Assembly: GCA_036518955.1 (NCBI GenBank)
Contig: DATDMG010000351.1
Span: 1-16,413, forward strand
DNA from: DATDMG01 sp036518955
GTDB taxonomy: Bacteria > Actinomycetota > Actinomycetes > Actinomycetales > Kineosporiaceae
Direction: 5' to 3'
DNA length: 16,413 nucleotides
The number at the start of each line of letters is the position of its first letter. The first letter of the stretch is position 1. Position numbers and translations under genes: made by a program. Shown in pieces: positions 1-8,074 of this stretch. The notes under the pieces were generated by a model. That model saw only the letters and a program-made list of their open reading frames with translations. It did not search any database and had not been told where the DNA came from.

Positions 1-1224
1 GCACTGTGGGCGATGATCGTCGTGCTCCAGCGGTTCTCGGTCCCCAGCCAACCGATCGCGCTCCTGCTGCCGTTGTGCCTCGGCTGGTGCGTGTACGGGC
101 TCTTCCGCGGCGTGCTCGACCTGGACCGCGACCGCACCGCGTGGTGGCTGGCGGCGGCCGGCGTGAGCGCCCTGGCCGTGCCGATCCAGTACGCCCTGAT
201 CCCCAACCCCATGATCAGCATGACGGCGTGGGGACTGCTGCTCGTCACCTGGATGGTCTTCCTGTTCCGGCTCCGGGATCGGCGCCGGTCCACGTACCTG
301 AAGATGCTCGAGGGCGTCTACAGGGTGAGCATGTGGCAGGCTGCGCTCGTCATCTTCTTCCTCGGCAGCCAGCTGGTGTTTCCGTACCAGGACTGGATCG
401 CCCAGGTGGTGCCGTCGAACCTGCTGCTGCACAACTACACGCTCGCCTACCAGTTCAGCTATGGCGGCACCTACTACCGGTCCAACGGTTGGATCGGACT
501 CGAGACGTCGTTCACGTCGATCCAGCTCGCGTTCGGCGTCATCGCGGCGATGCTGCTGCGCAAGAAGCTCACCGTGTTGCTCTTCCTGCTGGCCGCGATC
601 GCCTGCACCGGCGCCCAGTCCGGGGTGCAGCTGGTCCTGGTGGCAACAGGAGTGATCGTCTTCTCGCCGATGCGATGGGCCCTCGCGCGGTACCTGGTGA
701 TGGTTCCGACGGTCATCGCGTTCCTGCTGTCGCCGCTGGGCCGCAACACGATCGCCCGCCTCACCGAGGGCACCAGCGCGCGGAGCTCGACCGGTCAACG
801 CTCGACCGTCCCCTACGAGGTGCTCTGGCCGCAATGGAGCAAGGATCCGCTCTGGGTCCTGCTCGGACGCGGCCCCGGCTCGTCCCAGACGACGGTCGAG
901 AACTCGCACATCGTGGGCGTCCTCGTGCCCACCCCGGCCAAGCTGTTCTTCGAGTACGGCGTGATCGCGGGTCTGGCGTTGGCCATCTTCCTGATCTTCA
1001 TGTACTTGGGCGGGCCGAGTCGGGCCATGGCCCTGAGCATGGGCAGCGCGTACTGGCTGTTCCAGCCGGCATCCACGACCGTGCTGCTGATCATCACGAT
1101 CCCGCTCTTCATCTCCTGGTGGACGCCGCGCGCCTTCAGGCCGTTGGAGAGTGAGTTCGTCCCCTCCCCCAACGCCGCCCTGCCGGAAACTCGGCGCAGA
1201 CCCCGATCGGAGCTCGTGTCGTGA
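1..1224 (+). CDS. O-antigen ligase/polymerase-like polytopic membrane protein, 5' partial
   Basis: This is a multi-spanning inner-membrane protein. Many hydrophobic segments alternate with short Arg-rich loops, for example around residues 16-36, 42-60, 65-90, 110-125 and 175-235, with a last pair near 310-335 and 350-372, counted from the ATG at 13. A long loop between the middle segments holds a Tyr-rich stretch, YGGTYYRSNG, and a later loop holds LLGRGPGSSQ. This layout fits the O-antigen ligase/Wzy-like polymerases that join or extend surface polysaccharide chains; assignment is by topology and context, not by a diagnostic motif. The frame is open to base 1 and no ribosome site precedes the ATG at 13, so the true start probably lies outside the window. 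The stop overlaps the start of the downstream glycosyltransferase by 4 bp (GTGA), so the two are co-transcribed and probably translationally coupled. Confidence 0.7.
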   Translation, partial: ALWAMIVVLQRFSVPSQPIALLLPLCLGWCVYGLFRGVLDLDRDRTAWWLAAAGVSALAVPIQYALIPNPMISMTAWGLLLVTWMVFLFRLRDRRRSTYLKMLEGVYRVSMWQAALVIFFLGSQLVFPYQDWIAQVVPSNLLLHNYTLAYQFSYGGTYYRSNGWIGLETSFTSIQLAFGVIAAMLLRKKLTVLLFLLAAIACTGAQSGVQLVLVATGVIVFSPMRWALARYLVMVPTVIAFLLSPLGRNTIARLTEGTSARSSTGQRSTVPYEVLWPQWSKDPLWVLLGRGPGSSQTTVENSHIVGVLVPTPAKLFFEYGVIAGLALAIFLIFMYLGGPSRAMALSMGSAYWLFQPASTTVLLIITIPLFISWWTPRAFRPLESEFVPSPNAALPETRRRPRSELVS

Positions 1225-2381
1225 GCCGCCCCGCACCGGCCGTCTCGGTGCTGATGCCCGTCCGCAACGAGGAGCGCTCGGTCGCCGGCGCGATCCGCTC
1301 GGTGCTCGCGCAGAGCTTCCAGGAGCTGGAGATCCTCGTCATCGACGGCCGGTCCGGCGACGGCACCGGGGCGGCCGTCCGAGCCGTCGCCGCCGAGGAC
1401 GACCGCGTGCGTCTCCTGGACAACCCGCATCGGACCATCCCGCACGCGCTCAACATCGGCCTCGCCGCCGCCCGCGGGCGGTACGTGGCGCGGGTGGACG
1501 CGCACGCCGCCGTCAGCTCCACCTACCTGGAGCGTGGGGTGGCCGAACTGGACGGCGACGACCGGGTGGCTGCCGTCGGCGGACGTCGCTTCGGCGTCGG
1601 CGAGGGCCCCGCCGCGCTGGCGGTGGCGGCCGCCCTCTCCAGCCCGTTCGGGGTCGGGAACTCGATCAACCACTACGCCGACGAAGCTCAGGACACGGAT
1701 CACGCCTCGTTCGGCGTCTTCCGGGCGGACGTCGTCCGGTTGATCGGCGGCTGGGACGAGAACCTGCTCGTCAACGAGGACGTCGACCTCGACCACCGGA
1801 TCCTGCAGCAGGGTTACCGGATCCGCTACGACCCCAAGATGGAGATCTACTGGCAGGTCCGCCGGTCCGTGCGCGACCTCGGTCGCCAGTACCGGCGCTA
1901 CGGGCGCGGCAAGGCTGCCATGGTGCGCAAGAACGGGCGGTCCGCCATCCGGATGCGGCATCTCGCGGCCCCCGGGCTCGTGGTGTGGTTGGGCGGGGCC
2001 GCCGTCACCGCGATCACCGGGCACCCGAAGGTGGCTGCAGGGATGGTGACCCCGTACGGCGCCGCGGTGCTGGCGGCCACCGCGCACACGATCCGAAAGG
2101 GGCCGGAACCGGTCCCCGAGGCGGCCAGACCCGCGGGCTCGACCGGTCACGCCGGCGGCCGGGCACCCCACCAGGAGCAGGCAGGCGCCCCGACGTCCGG
2201 CCCGGGCCGCCCCGGTCCGGACGTGCCCGCGGAGCCGCTGCGTGCGCTCCCGCTGCTCGGTGCGTTCGGGGCGATGCACCTCGGCTGGGGTCTGGGGTTC
2301 CTTGAGGGCTACCTCCTGGGCCTGGCGCCGGCGGACTCCAGCTCCCGCGATCCCCGAGCCGCCACACCCGCTCCGCGCTGA
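1221..2381 (+). CDS. Family 2 glycosyltransferase, ExoA-like
   Basis: A membrane-associated GT2 enzyme that transfers a nucleotide-activated sugar to a growing exopolysaccharide or its lipid carrier. The GT-A fold is clear: VSVLMPVRNEE at residues 8-18, VIDGRSGDGT at 40-49, and VARVDAHA at 89-96, where DAH replaces the common DxD metal motif, as in succinoglycan ExoA-type enzymes. The acceptor-side acidic motif is NEDVDLDHRI near 185-194, followed by RQYRRYGRGK near 222-231, the usual (Q/R)xxRW-like position. Residues after about 250 form two hydrophobic stretches separated by a long Pro/Gly-rich linker (about 285-325), which suggests membrane anchoring. Translation starts at a GTG inside the end of the upstream membrane gene. 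The sugar specificity cannot be read from the sequence. Confidence 0.88.
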   Translation: MSRPAPAVSVLMPVRNEERSVAGAIRSVLAQSFQELEILVIDGRSGDGTGAAVRAVAAEDDRVRLLDNPHRTIPHALNIGLAAARGRYVARVDAHAAVSSTYLERGVAELDGDDRVAAVGGRRFGVGEGPAALAVAAALSSPFGVGNSINHYADEAQDTDHASFGVFRADVVRLIGGWDENLLVNEDVDLDHRILQQGYRIRYDPKMEIYWQVRRSVRDLGRQYRRYGRGKAAMVRKNGRSAIRMRHLAAPGLVVWLGGAAVTAITGHPKVAAGMVTPYGAAVLAATAHTIRKGPEPVPEAARPAGSTGHAGGRAPHQEQAGAPTSGPGRPGPDVPAEPLRALPLLGAFGAMHLGWGLGFLEGYLLGLAPADSSSRDPRAATPAPR

Positions 2382-2432
2382 TCACGACCTCGTGCCGGAA
2401 CACCGTCCTCCGGAATGATCACTGCCCCGGGG

Positions 2433-4331
2433 TCAGCGGCGGCCGACGAACCAGTTGCGGAGGGTGTCGATCCGGTGGCGGAGCTGGTCTCCGCTCGCCT
2501 TGGCCACCTCGGGACCGCCGCAGGCGCGACGGAGGTCGGCGTGCACCGTGGCGTGAGGCTGCCCGGTCCGCCGGGCCCACGCCCCGACCAGGCTGTGCAG
2601 CTCCTTGCGCAGGGCCGTCACCTCGCGGTGGGCGGCCACCTCGACGACCTCTGCGGGCGGAGCGCCCCCACGGGCACGCCGCGACTTGGCGAGTTGCTCG
2701 GCCTGGCGCTGGCGGAGCAGATCGGTGACCTGTTCCGGGTCGAGCAGGCCGGGGATGCCGAGGAAGTCCAGCTCCTCCTCGCTGCCGATCTCGCCACCGG
2801 TCCCGAACTCCTGCTTGTCGAACAGCACCCGGTCGAACGCGGCCTGGGCCTCCAGCGCCTCGAACGCACCCTTCTCCAGCTCGCCGGAGGCCTTCTCCTC
2901 CCGGTTCGCGGCCGCCACCAGCGCATCCTCGGGAGACCACAGGTCGCCGCCCTCGCCGTCCCTGGCGGGCTTGTCGAGCGCGTGGTCCCGTTCGACCTCC
3001 AGCTCGGCGGCCAGGTTCAGCAGCACCGGCACGCTCGGCAGGAAGACCGACGCCGTCTCACCCCGGCGCCGGGCGCGGACGAACCGGCCGATCGCCTGGG
3101 CGAAGAACAGCGGCGTGGACGTCGACGTGGCGTAGACGCCCACGGCCAGCCGGGGGACGTCGACACCCTCGGAGACCATCCGGACGGCGACCATCCAGCG
3201 CTGGTTCCCGGTGCTGAACTCCTCGATCCGGTCGGACGCCGTGGCATCGTCGGAGAGAACAACGGCCGGCTTCTCGCCGCACACCTCGCGTAGGATCTTG
3301 GCGTAGGCCCGCGCCACGGTCTGGTCGGTGGCGATGACGAGCCCACCGGCATCCGGGACACCGCGGCGCACCTCGGTCAGCCGCCTGTCAGCAGCGGCGA
3401 GGACGGCGGGCATCCACTCGCCCTGCGGATCCAGGGCCGTGCGCCAGGCCTGGGCGGTGGCGTCCTTGGTGAGCGGCTCCCCGAGCCGGGCCGACACCTC
3501 GTCGCCCGCCTGCGTGCGCCAGCGCATCTGACCGGAGTACGACAGGAAGATCACCGGCCGGACGACGCCGTCCCGCAGGGCGTCGCCGTAACCGTAGCTA
3601 TGGTCGGCCTTCGACCGGCGGATCCCGGCGGCGTCCGGTTCGTACTCCACGAACGGGATCGGGCTGGTGTCGGAACGGAACGGCGTCCCGGTGAGCGCGA
3701 GCCGGCGAGCGGCCGGCTCGAACGCCTCGCGGACGGCGTCCCCCCAGGAGAGGGCGTCCCCGCCGTGGTGGATCTCGTCGAGGATGACCAGGGTGCGCGC
3801 CGCCTCGGTCCGGGCCCGGTGCAGGGCCGGCTTCATCGCGATCTGCGCGTACGTCACGGCCACGCCGTCGAAGTGCCGGGCGTGCGAGCCCTGGCTGTTG
3901 CGGAAGGTCGGGTCCAGTCGGACGCCGACCCGGTGGGCGGCGTCCGCCCACTGCTTCTTCAGGTGCTCGGTGGGGCAGACCACGGTGATGCGCTGCACCA
4001 CGCGCCGCTGCAGCAGCTCGGTGGCGATGCGGAGCGCGAACGTGGTCTTGCCGGCACCGGGCGTCGCCACAGCCAGGAAGTCCTGGGGCTGCCGCTCCAG
4101 GTAGGCGGTGAGCGCATCCTGCTGCCAGGCGCGCAGCTTCCCGGCGGTTCCCCAAGGGGCCCTGCCGGGGAAGGCCGGGGGGAGATGGGAGGCTGCCGCC
4201 GCACTGGCGTGCTGCGGGCTGGGCTGTGCGTGCGGACCGTGAGCCACCGGTGACGCTTTCCCCTCTGCAGACGACCGAACCAGGCTAGCCGGGCGGGCCC
4301 GGGGACATGCCGGGGCCCCGATACCCGGCAC
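2433..4331 (-). CDS. DEAD/DEAH-box superfamily 2 helicase
   Basis: An ATP-dependent nucleic-acid helicase or translocase of a kind widespread in actinobacteria. Numbering from the GTG at 4331, the Q-like RAWQ is at 67-70, Walker A ATPGAGKTT at 89-97, DEIHH (motif II) at 185-189, LTGTPFRSD (motif III) at 213-221, SEGVDVPRL at 387-395, and QAIGRFVRARRRGE (motif VI) at 412-425. The last 170 residues are charged and helical, with no recognised domain. The start is uncertain: the first GTG has a purine-rich run almost touching it, and a second GTG (Val29, in SPVAHGP) follows GAGGGGAAAG at a slightly long distance; the first 45 residues are low-complexity. It lies downstream of the DUF3039 and YqgE genes in the same direction and probably shares transcripts with them. 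The end faces the glycosyltransferase with about 50 bp between. Its substrate is unknown. Confidence 0.88.
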   Translation of the reverse strand: MPGIGAPACPRARPASLVRSSAEGKASPVAHGPHAQPSPQHASAAAASHLPPAFPGRAPWGTAGKLRAWQQDALTAYLERQPQDFLAVATPGAGKTTFALRIATELLQRRVVQRITVVCPTEHLKKQWADAAHRVGVRLDPTFRNSQGSHARHFDGVAVTYAQIAMKPALHRARTEAARTLVILDEIHHGGDALSWGDAVREAFEPAARRLALTGTPFRSDTSPIPFVEYEPDAAGIRRSKADHSYGYGDALRDGVVRPVIFLSYSGQMRWRTQAGDEVSARLGEPLTKDATAQAWRTALDPQGEWMPAVLAAADRRLTEVRRGVPDAGGLVIATDQTVARAYAKILREVCGEKPAVVLSDDATASDRIEEFSTGNQRWMVAVRMVSEGVDVPRLAVGVYATSTSTPLFFAQAIGRFVRARRRGETASVFLPSVPVLLNLAAELEVERDHALDKPARDGEGGDLWSPEDALVAAANREEKASGELEKGAFEALEAQAAFDRVLFDKQEFGTGGEIGSEEELDFLGIPGLLDPEQVTDLLRQRQAEQLAKSRRARGGAPPAEVVEVAAHREVTALRKELHSLVGAWARRTGQPHATVHADLRRACGGPEVAKASGDQLRHRIDTLRNWFVGRR

Positions 4332-4457
4332 GTCCCCCGACCGTGTGCTAACGGCCAGCCGCTCCCGCCGTCGGCGGACGGTGGCGACCAGGGGTGCCGG
4401 CTTGTCCGCAGAGCCGATCAGATCACGCGGCCCGCGACGAGGTCACTGCCCATCGCC

Positions 4458-4790
4458 TCACTGCCCGTCGTCGCCGGAACCCGCCGAGCCGCCCCGACCG
4501 CTCCCCCGCTCCCCGCCCGCGCCCCCCGGGGCCAAGGTGTCGTAGATCTCCTTGCACACGGGGCAGACCGGGAACTTGCTGGGGTCGCGACCCGGGACCC
4601 ACACCTTGCCGCACAGGGCGATCACCGGCGTCCCCGTCACCGCCGACTCGAGGATCTTCTCCTTGCGCACGTAGTGCGCGAAGCGTTCGTGATCCCCCGG
4701 CTCGACCGGCTGCTCGATCTCCTGCCGGTCCAGGACCGCGGTCGTGTAGGTGTCCGGCAGCGACTGGGTCTCCGGCTCCAACGTGCTCAT
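4458..4790 (-). CDS. DUF3039 family small protein, possible zinc ribbon
   Basis: This 110-residue protein matches the actinobacterial DUF3039 pattern: HERFAHYVRKEKI at about 34-46, TGTPVIALCGKVWVPGRDP at 52-70, and FPVCPVCKEIYD at 73-84. Cys60, Cys76 and Cys79 (an LCGK turn plus CPVC) could bind a metal, but a fourth ligand is not obvious. The last 25 residues are Gly/Ser/Arg-rich and probably disordered. No Shine-Dalgarno sequence precedes the ATG; instead a TAGACT hexamer lies 7 bases upstream, which suggests a leaderless transcript. It sits between yqgE and the helicase gene, all leftward, an arrangement that recurs in actinobacteria. The molecular role of the family is not known; no function is inferred beyond the likely zinc site. 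Confidence 0.85.
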   Translation of the reverse strand: MSTLEPETQSLPDTYTTAVLDRQEIEQPVEPGDHERFAHYVRKEKILESAVTGTPVIALCGKVWVPGRDPSKFPVCPVCKEIYDTLAPGGAGGERGSGRGGSAGSGDDGQ

Positions 4791-4797
4791 GCAGCCG

Positions 4798-4803
4798 AGT
4801 CTA
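4798..4803 (-). promoter_or_regulatory. Candidate -10 element for a leaderless DUF3039 transcript
   Basis: TAGACT on the minus strand ends 7 bases before the ATG at 4790 and fits the TAnnnT pattern of actinobacterial -10 boxes at leaderless genes. There is no purine-rich ribosome site between them. No convincing -35 hexamer is visible at 17-18 bases. Inference only. Confidence 0.35.
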
Positions 4804-4828
4804 GGCGAGCCCGCCCAGCAGGTCGCCG

Positions 4829-5404
4829 TCAGTTGAGCGCCGGGTCCTCGGGATAGGTCGAGACGAGAGCCAGCTCACCACGCTGGCGACGGAGGACCTC
4901 CCGCCAGAGCCGGTGGGGCGCATCGGAAAAAGGGTCGCGCGGCTCCGCGTCCACGACGTACCAGGCGCCGTCGCGGATCTCGTCCTCCAGCTGCCCGGCA
5001 GACCACCCCGCGTACCCCGCGAAGATCCGGAGTCCGGCCACCCCGCCGACGATGACCTGGGGCGGTGTGTCCAGGTCCACCAGCCCCAGCGAGCCGATGA
5101 TCCGGCGCACTCCCATCGGCTCGGCGTCGTCCCCGGGGACGGCGACCACACCGAGCGCGGAGTCGAGCGCGACCGGGCCGCCCTGGAACAGCCGCCCCGG
5201 CTCGGTCGCGTACGGCTGCCAGCTCGGCAGGACGGCCGACACGTTCACCTCGAGGGGACGGTTCACGACGATGCCGAGGGCGCCGTCATCACTGTGGTCG
5301 AGCATCAAAACAACGGCCCTACGGAAATTGGGATCAGTCAGCCGGGGCGTTGCGACCAGCAGCCGGCCCGTCAGCCGTACGACCCCCGCCATGTGACCCA
5401 TCAT
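4829..5404 (-). CDS. YqgE/AlgH family protein (UPF0301)
   Basis: A 191-residue protein of the YqgE/AlgH family, the usual length. Family features are plain: an N-terminal LTGRLLVATPRLTDPNF at 11-27, RAVVLMLDHSDDGALGIVVN at about 29-48, FQGGPV near 73-78, and a C-terminal IFAGYAGWSAGQLEDEI where the Gly-Trp-Gln-Leu-like core of the fold lies. The first Met codons (MMGHM) are close together, so the start could be at codon 1, 2 or 5. The family was linked to alginate regulation in Pseudomonas, but its biochemical role in actinobacteria is unknown; the Mycobacterium homologue is often found near leuS-region genes. Here it lies upstream of DUF3039, with about 38 bp between them. The 240 bp before it contain a nested inverted-repeat structure that could act on its leader. 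Confidence 0.92.
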   Translation of the reverse strand: MMGHMAGVVRLTGRLLVATPRLTDPNFRRAVVLMLDHSDDGALGIVVNRPLEVNVSAVLPSWQPYATEPGRLFQGGPVALDSALGVVAVPGDDAEPMGVRRIIGSLGLVDLDTPPQVIVGGVAGLRIFAGYAGWSAGQLEDEIRDGAWYVVDAEPRDPFSDAPHRLWREVLRRQRGELALVSTYPEDPALN

Positions 5405-5450
5405 GCGTTCTGACCCCGTCCCGCGTCAGGCGCGCCGTGGAGCCGGCGCC

Positions 5451-5514
5451 TGCAGCGGACGGGAGCCTCGTGGACGGCTGCGGGCACAGCCGTCACTTTA
5501 GCCAGTCCGCTGCA
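5451..5514 (-). promoter_or_regulatory. Nested inverted repeats in the yqgE leader
   Basis: Two perfect inverted repeats are nested. The outer arms are TGCAGCGGAC (5451-5460) and GTCCGCTGCA (5505-5514), 10 bp each. The inner arms GACGGCTG (5473-5480) and CAGCCGTC (5487-5494) are 8 bp with a 6-base loop. In RNA of either strand this would form a long stem with internal loops of 12 and 10 bases. It lies 47 bases upstream of the yqgE start and 130 bases past the PAP2 stop, so it could be a leader element, an attenuator or a PAP2 terminator. No U-run follows on the minus strand. The minus strand also carries GGCTAAAGT, a possible -10, inside the internal loop. Confidence 0.45.
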
Positions 5515-5633
5515 AGGGCTCTCGTGGTTCACGCCGAGCCGTCGCAGCAACGATGGCACTCTCCGGGCGCCAGATCGACGACCCGCCGAGGCAGTTGACG
5601 GATCTTTGGCGCGACGGAGACGAGCCGTTGGCG

Positions 5634-5656
5634 GACCGCTGCCTCAGGCAGCGGTC
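5634..5656 (-). terminator. Hairpin across the PAP2 stop codon
   Basis: A perfect 10-bp inverted repeat, GACCGCTGCC and GGCAGCGGTC, with only TCA between, which is the stop codon TGA on the minus strand. It has the strength of an intrinsic terminator stem but no following U-run, which is common in high-GC actinobacteria. The 3-base loop makes it compact. The terminator role is inferred. Confidence 0.5.
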
Positions 5657-6783
5657 GGTGGCGGTCGCTCACGCCCCGGAAGCGGATCCCCTCCCCTCGC
5701 AGGACGGCGTCGGTGCGGTGACGCGGTGGAGGGGAGGCAGTCGTCCGACTCCGGGTGACGGCCGGCGCGGGTCCACCGACGGCCGGGCACCGCGGCACGC
5801 ACAGGTGGCTCCGCAGGCGCGGGGGGGACGACGTCCGACTCCGGGACGGCTCCGACGTCGGCCCCCTCCGGGACCGCTCCGACGTCGGCCCCCTCCGGGA
5901 CCGCGCTGACGCCGCCGTGCTCCCGCGCGGCCCCGCCGCGGCGCCGACCGGGGGTGGGCCTGGACGGACCCGGCCGCCCTCGCGACCCTGGAAGGGCGCG
6001 AGCCCCCAGGACTGCCAGGACCACGAGTCCGGCAGCCACGAACCCGTCCAGCCACCAGTGGTTCGCGGTCCCCACCACGACGAGCACGGTGATCAGACAA
6101 TGGATGGGCCCGATCCAGGACCAGCGACGCGGCGCCGAGCGGAACACGTACCAGCCCACGATCACCGCCCAGCCGACGTGGACGGACGGCATCGCGGCCA
6201 GCTGGTTGGCCGCCCCCGCCCCGAACTGCCCGTAGACCGACGAACCGTCCTGCAGGGCCGTGTCGACGAACCCGAGATCGGACAGCAGCCTCGGCGGCGC
6301 CACCGGCACGACCTGGACGAGCAGGCAGGCCAACGTCGACGTGATGATCACGAACCGGGCGTGGGGATAGACCTCCCGGTGGCGCCACCAGAGCCAGACG
6401 ATGAACAGGGCCATCCCGTTCAGGTGGGCGTAGGCATAGAAGAGGTCCGCGGCCTGGGCCAGATGGGGAACGCCGAGCAGCGCGCGCTGCACCCCGGACT
6501 CGCTGGGCAGGTGCCAGGCCGCCTCCCACGCCGCGATCCGGTGACCCCGCTCGATCGCCCCTGGGACCCGGCCGTACACGTACACGCCGACGGACTGCCA
6601 CAGGCCGAGCAGCAACATGATCACGGTGAATTCGCGGGCGAAGGCCGCGGTGACACCGAGCGACGGGCGCGGCCGGCGCCGCCCCACCACGGTGCACGCC
6701 ACGAAGACCGCGAGGAGTGCCGTCGCGGTCCCGAGGGACACCGGCCACCCGGGACGAAGTTGCGGCATCCGTCGATGATGCAT
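5644..6783 (-). CDS. PAP2-family membrane phosphatase/inositolphosphotransferase-like protein
   Basis: An integral membrane protein of the PAP2 superfamily, closest in pattern to the PAP2_3 group that includes inositolphosphorylceramide-synthase-like enzymes and acts on lipid phosphates. Hydrophobic helices lie at about 13-34, 48-70, 118-133, 143-162, 203-214, 225-238 and 246-262. Catalytic motifs are APPR (162-165), MPSVHVGW with His202 (198-205), and NHWWLDG with His242 and Asp246 (241-247). After about 265 the protein continues for over 110 residues in a Pro/Arg/Gly-rich tail with no fold, containing AVPEGADVG repeats; this tail is long for the family and may be disordered or partly the result of a frame change at a G7 run in the plus strand at 5821-5827. 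Two ATGs (6783 and 6768) are possible starts; neither has a clear ribosome site. The substrate is unknown. Confidence 0.85.
   Translation of the reverse strand: MHHRRMPQLRPGWPVSLGTATALLAVFVACTVVGRRRPRPSLGVTAAFAREFTVIMLLLGLWQSVGVYVYGRVPGAIERGHRIAAWEAAWHLPSESGVQRALLGVPHLAQAADLFYAYAHLNGMALFIVWLWWRHREVYPHARFVIITSTLACLLVQVVPVAPPRLLSDLGFVDTALQDGSSVYGQFGAGAANQLAAMPSVHVGWAVIVGWYVFRSAPRRWSWIGPIHCLITVLVVVGTANHWWLDGFVAAGLVVLAVLGARALPGSRGRPGPSRPTPGRRRGGAAREHGGVSAVPEGADVGAVPEGADVGAVPESDVVPPAPAEPPVRAAVPGRRWTRAGRHPESDDCLPSTASPHRRRPARGGDPLPGRERPPPTAA
5827..5907. repeat. Three tandem 27-bp repeats in the PAP2 tail
   Basis: Units start at 5827, 5854 and 5881. The last two share GACGTCGGCCCCCTCCGGGA and differ only in the final bases; the first is more diverged. 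On the minus strand they encode the AVPEGADVG repeats of the PAP2 protein tail. The unit is a multiple of three, so copy-number change would keep the frame. A run of seven G lies just before them. Confidence 0.8.
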
Positions 6784-6881
6784 CCGTCGGTCTCGTGACG
6801 GCCGGACGGCGACCCGACTCTCAGCCCTTTCCCAGCCAGCCCGTGCGGGGTGCCGGCGAGGTCAGCGGCGGCCCCGAGGGA

Positions 6882-7715
6882 TCAGCGGGGGGACGACGGG
6901 GCGGCGTCCGACCGGGACGACGACCCGAAGGGGATCGGCATCGTCGGCGTCCACGACCCGTAGTCGGCCACGATCATGGTGACCAGAGCGCGGGCCTGGG
7001 TGTCGGGGGGAAGCCCGGTCAGCGCCTGCTGGAGATAGGAGGAGACCTCGTGGTCGAGCCGGGCGACTCGGGCCTGCAGCTCCTCGGTCGTCAAGAGCTC
7101 CCCGCGGACCAGCGTGACGGCCAGGTCGACGGCAGCCCGCTGCTCACCGGGCGCCACCCGGTCCCGGGCGCGCTTGAGAGCGTCGGCGAAGGGGGCCGCC
7201 CCCAGGCCGACCTCAGCGGCGAGGACCACGATGACCAGGAGCTCCCGGCCGTTGGTGGAGTCGAGCCGTTGCAGGATCCGCGGGGCGTACTCGCGGGCGG
7301 CACGCCGGGCGTCCTGCACCCAGCCCTGCTCGATCGACAGCTGCTCCCGCTCCGCCGCCGAGAAGCGGCCGGGCACCACGGGGCCGTGCACGGCGAGGTA
7401 GGACGACCCGTCCGCGATCGCGGCGATCAAGCTCGTCGCCTGCGCCCGATCGGCCGGGCGCAGCGAGTCGTCGCAGGCCAGTCGGGTGAGTTCAGGGACG
7501 GCCGCCGCCGACGCGGAGTAGACGCTGCCGTGATGACAGAGCCGGTCCCAGAGCTGGGCCCAGGCACGGTCACGCCCGGACGCCGGGCCGGACGCCGCGT
7601 GCAGCAACGCGGGGATGTCACTCGCGGCGCCATGGGCGTGACGCAACTGGCCCCAGATCCCCACTTCGGGCTCCGGTCGGGCCGGCTGCTGGTTCGCCTT
7701 GGATCGCCACTTCAC
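6882..7715 (-). CDS. Hypothetical protein with helical (HEAT-like) repeat character
   Basis: I do not recognise a named family. The 277-residue product is soluble and mostly helical, with no signal peptide or membrane segment. The stretch AQLWDRLCHHGSVYSASAAA (about 53-72), followed by VPELTRLA, resembles a motif seen in bacterial HEAT-repeat proteins, some of which are immunity or scaffold proteins; a second half with ELLVIVVLAAEVGLG and EELQARVARLDHEVSSYL could form further helical pairs. The last 20 residues are Ser/Pro-rich. The longest start is a GTG at 7715 without a ribosome site; a GTG at 7664 (Val18) has GGAG six bases upstream and may be the real start, giving 260 residues. It lies 98 bp upstream of the PAP2 gene, same strand, so they may be co-transcribed. 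The role is not inferred. Confidence 0.65.
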   Translation of the reverse strand: MKWRSKANQQPARPEPEVGIWGQLRHAHGAASDIPALLHAASGPASGRDRAWAQLWDRLCHHGSVYSASAAAVPELTRLACDDSLRPADRAQATSLIAAIADGSSYLAVHGPVVPGRFSAAEREQLSIEQGWVQDARRAAREYAPRILQRLDSTNGRELLVIVVLAAEVGLGAAPFADALKRARDRVAPGEQRAAVDLAVTLVRGELLTTEELQARVARLDHEVSSYLQQALTGLPPDTQARALVTMIVADYGSWTPTMPIPFGSSSRSDAAPSSPR

Positions 7716-7996
7716 AAGAGGAGCATCGCAGCCCGAAGCCCCTCAGCGCACGCCCTGCCGGAGGATTCTCTGGGGCAGGAGCCCGAAAACCCTCACGCCA
7801 GCACGGACCGCAAGCAGAACGGCACGCGCAGTTCGGTCTCGCCCGGACGAGACGCCGCCCGACCCGGAGGAGCCACCAGGCGACGTTCCGCCCCGCTCCG
7901 AAGGACCGCGTGCGGCACGCTACCGAACCCGACCAGCCCACGGGGGCAACTCTTGGCCGGGAACTTCAAGAATCGTCCGCCGGCGCCCCGCGCCCC

Positions 7997-8074
7997 GTGG
8001 CCCCGGTGGCCCCGGTGGCCCCGGCGGCCCCGGCGGCCCCGGCGGCCCCGGCGGCCCCGGCGGCCCCGGCGGCC
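7997..8074. repeat. Tandem 9-bp repeat tract
   Basis: Eight full units and a 6-base partial unit. The first three are GTGGCCCCG and the rest GCGGCCCCG. Because the unit is a multiple of three, all six frames stay open across it; they read as Gly-Pro-Gly, Val/Ala-Ala-Pro or Gly-Ala-Ala/Thr triplets. It could be the repeat of a collagen-like protein or a simple non-coding tract. In the plus frame reading VAPAAP the text continues into RGFDIADGTVST, which resembles exported actinobacterial repeat proteins, but the frame then loses that character. Confidence 0.85.

Noticed and set aside
2395..2413. CCGGA/TCCGG pair between the convergent glycosyltransferase and helicase genes as a bidirectional terminator
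   Set aside because: Only five pairs with a nine-base loop; too weak to call in DNA of this GC content.
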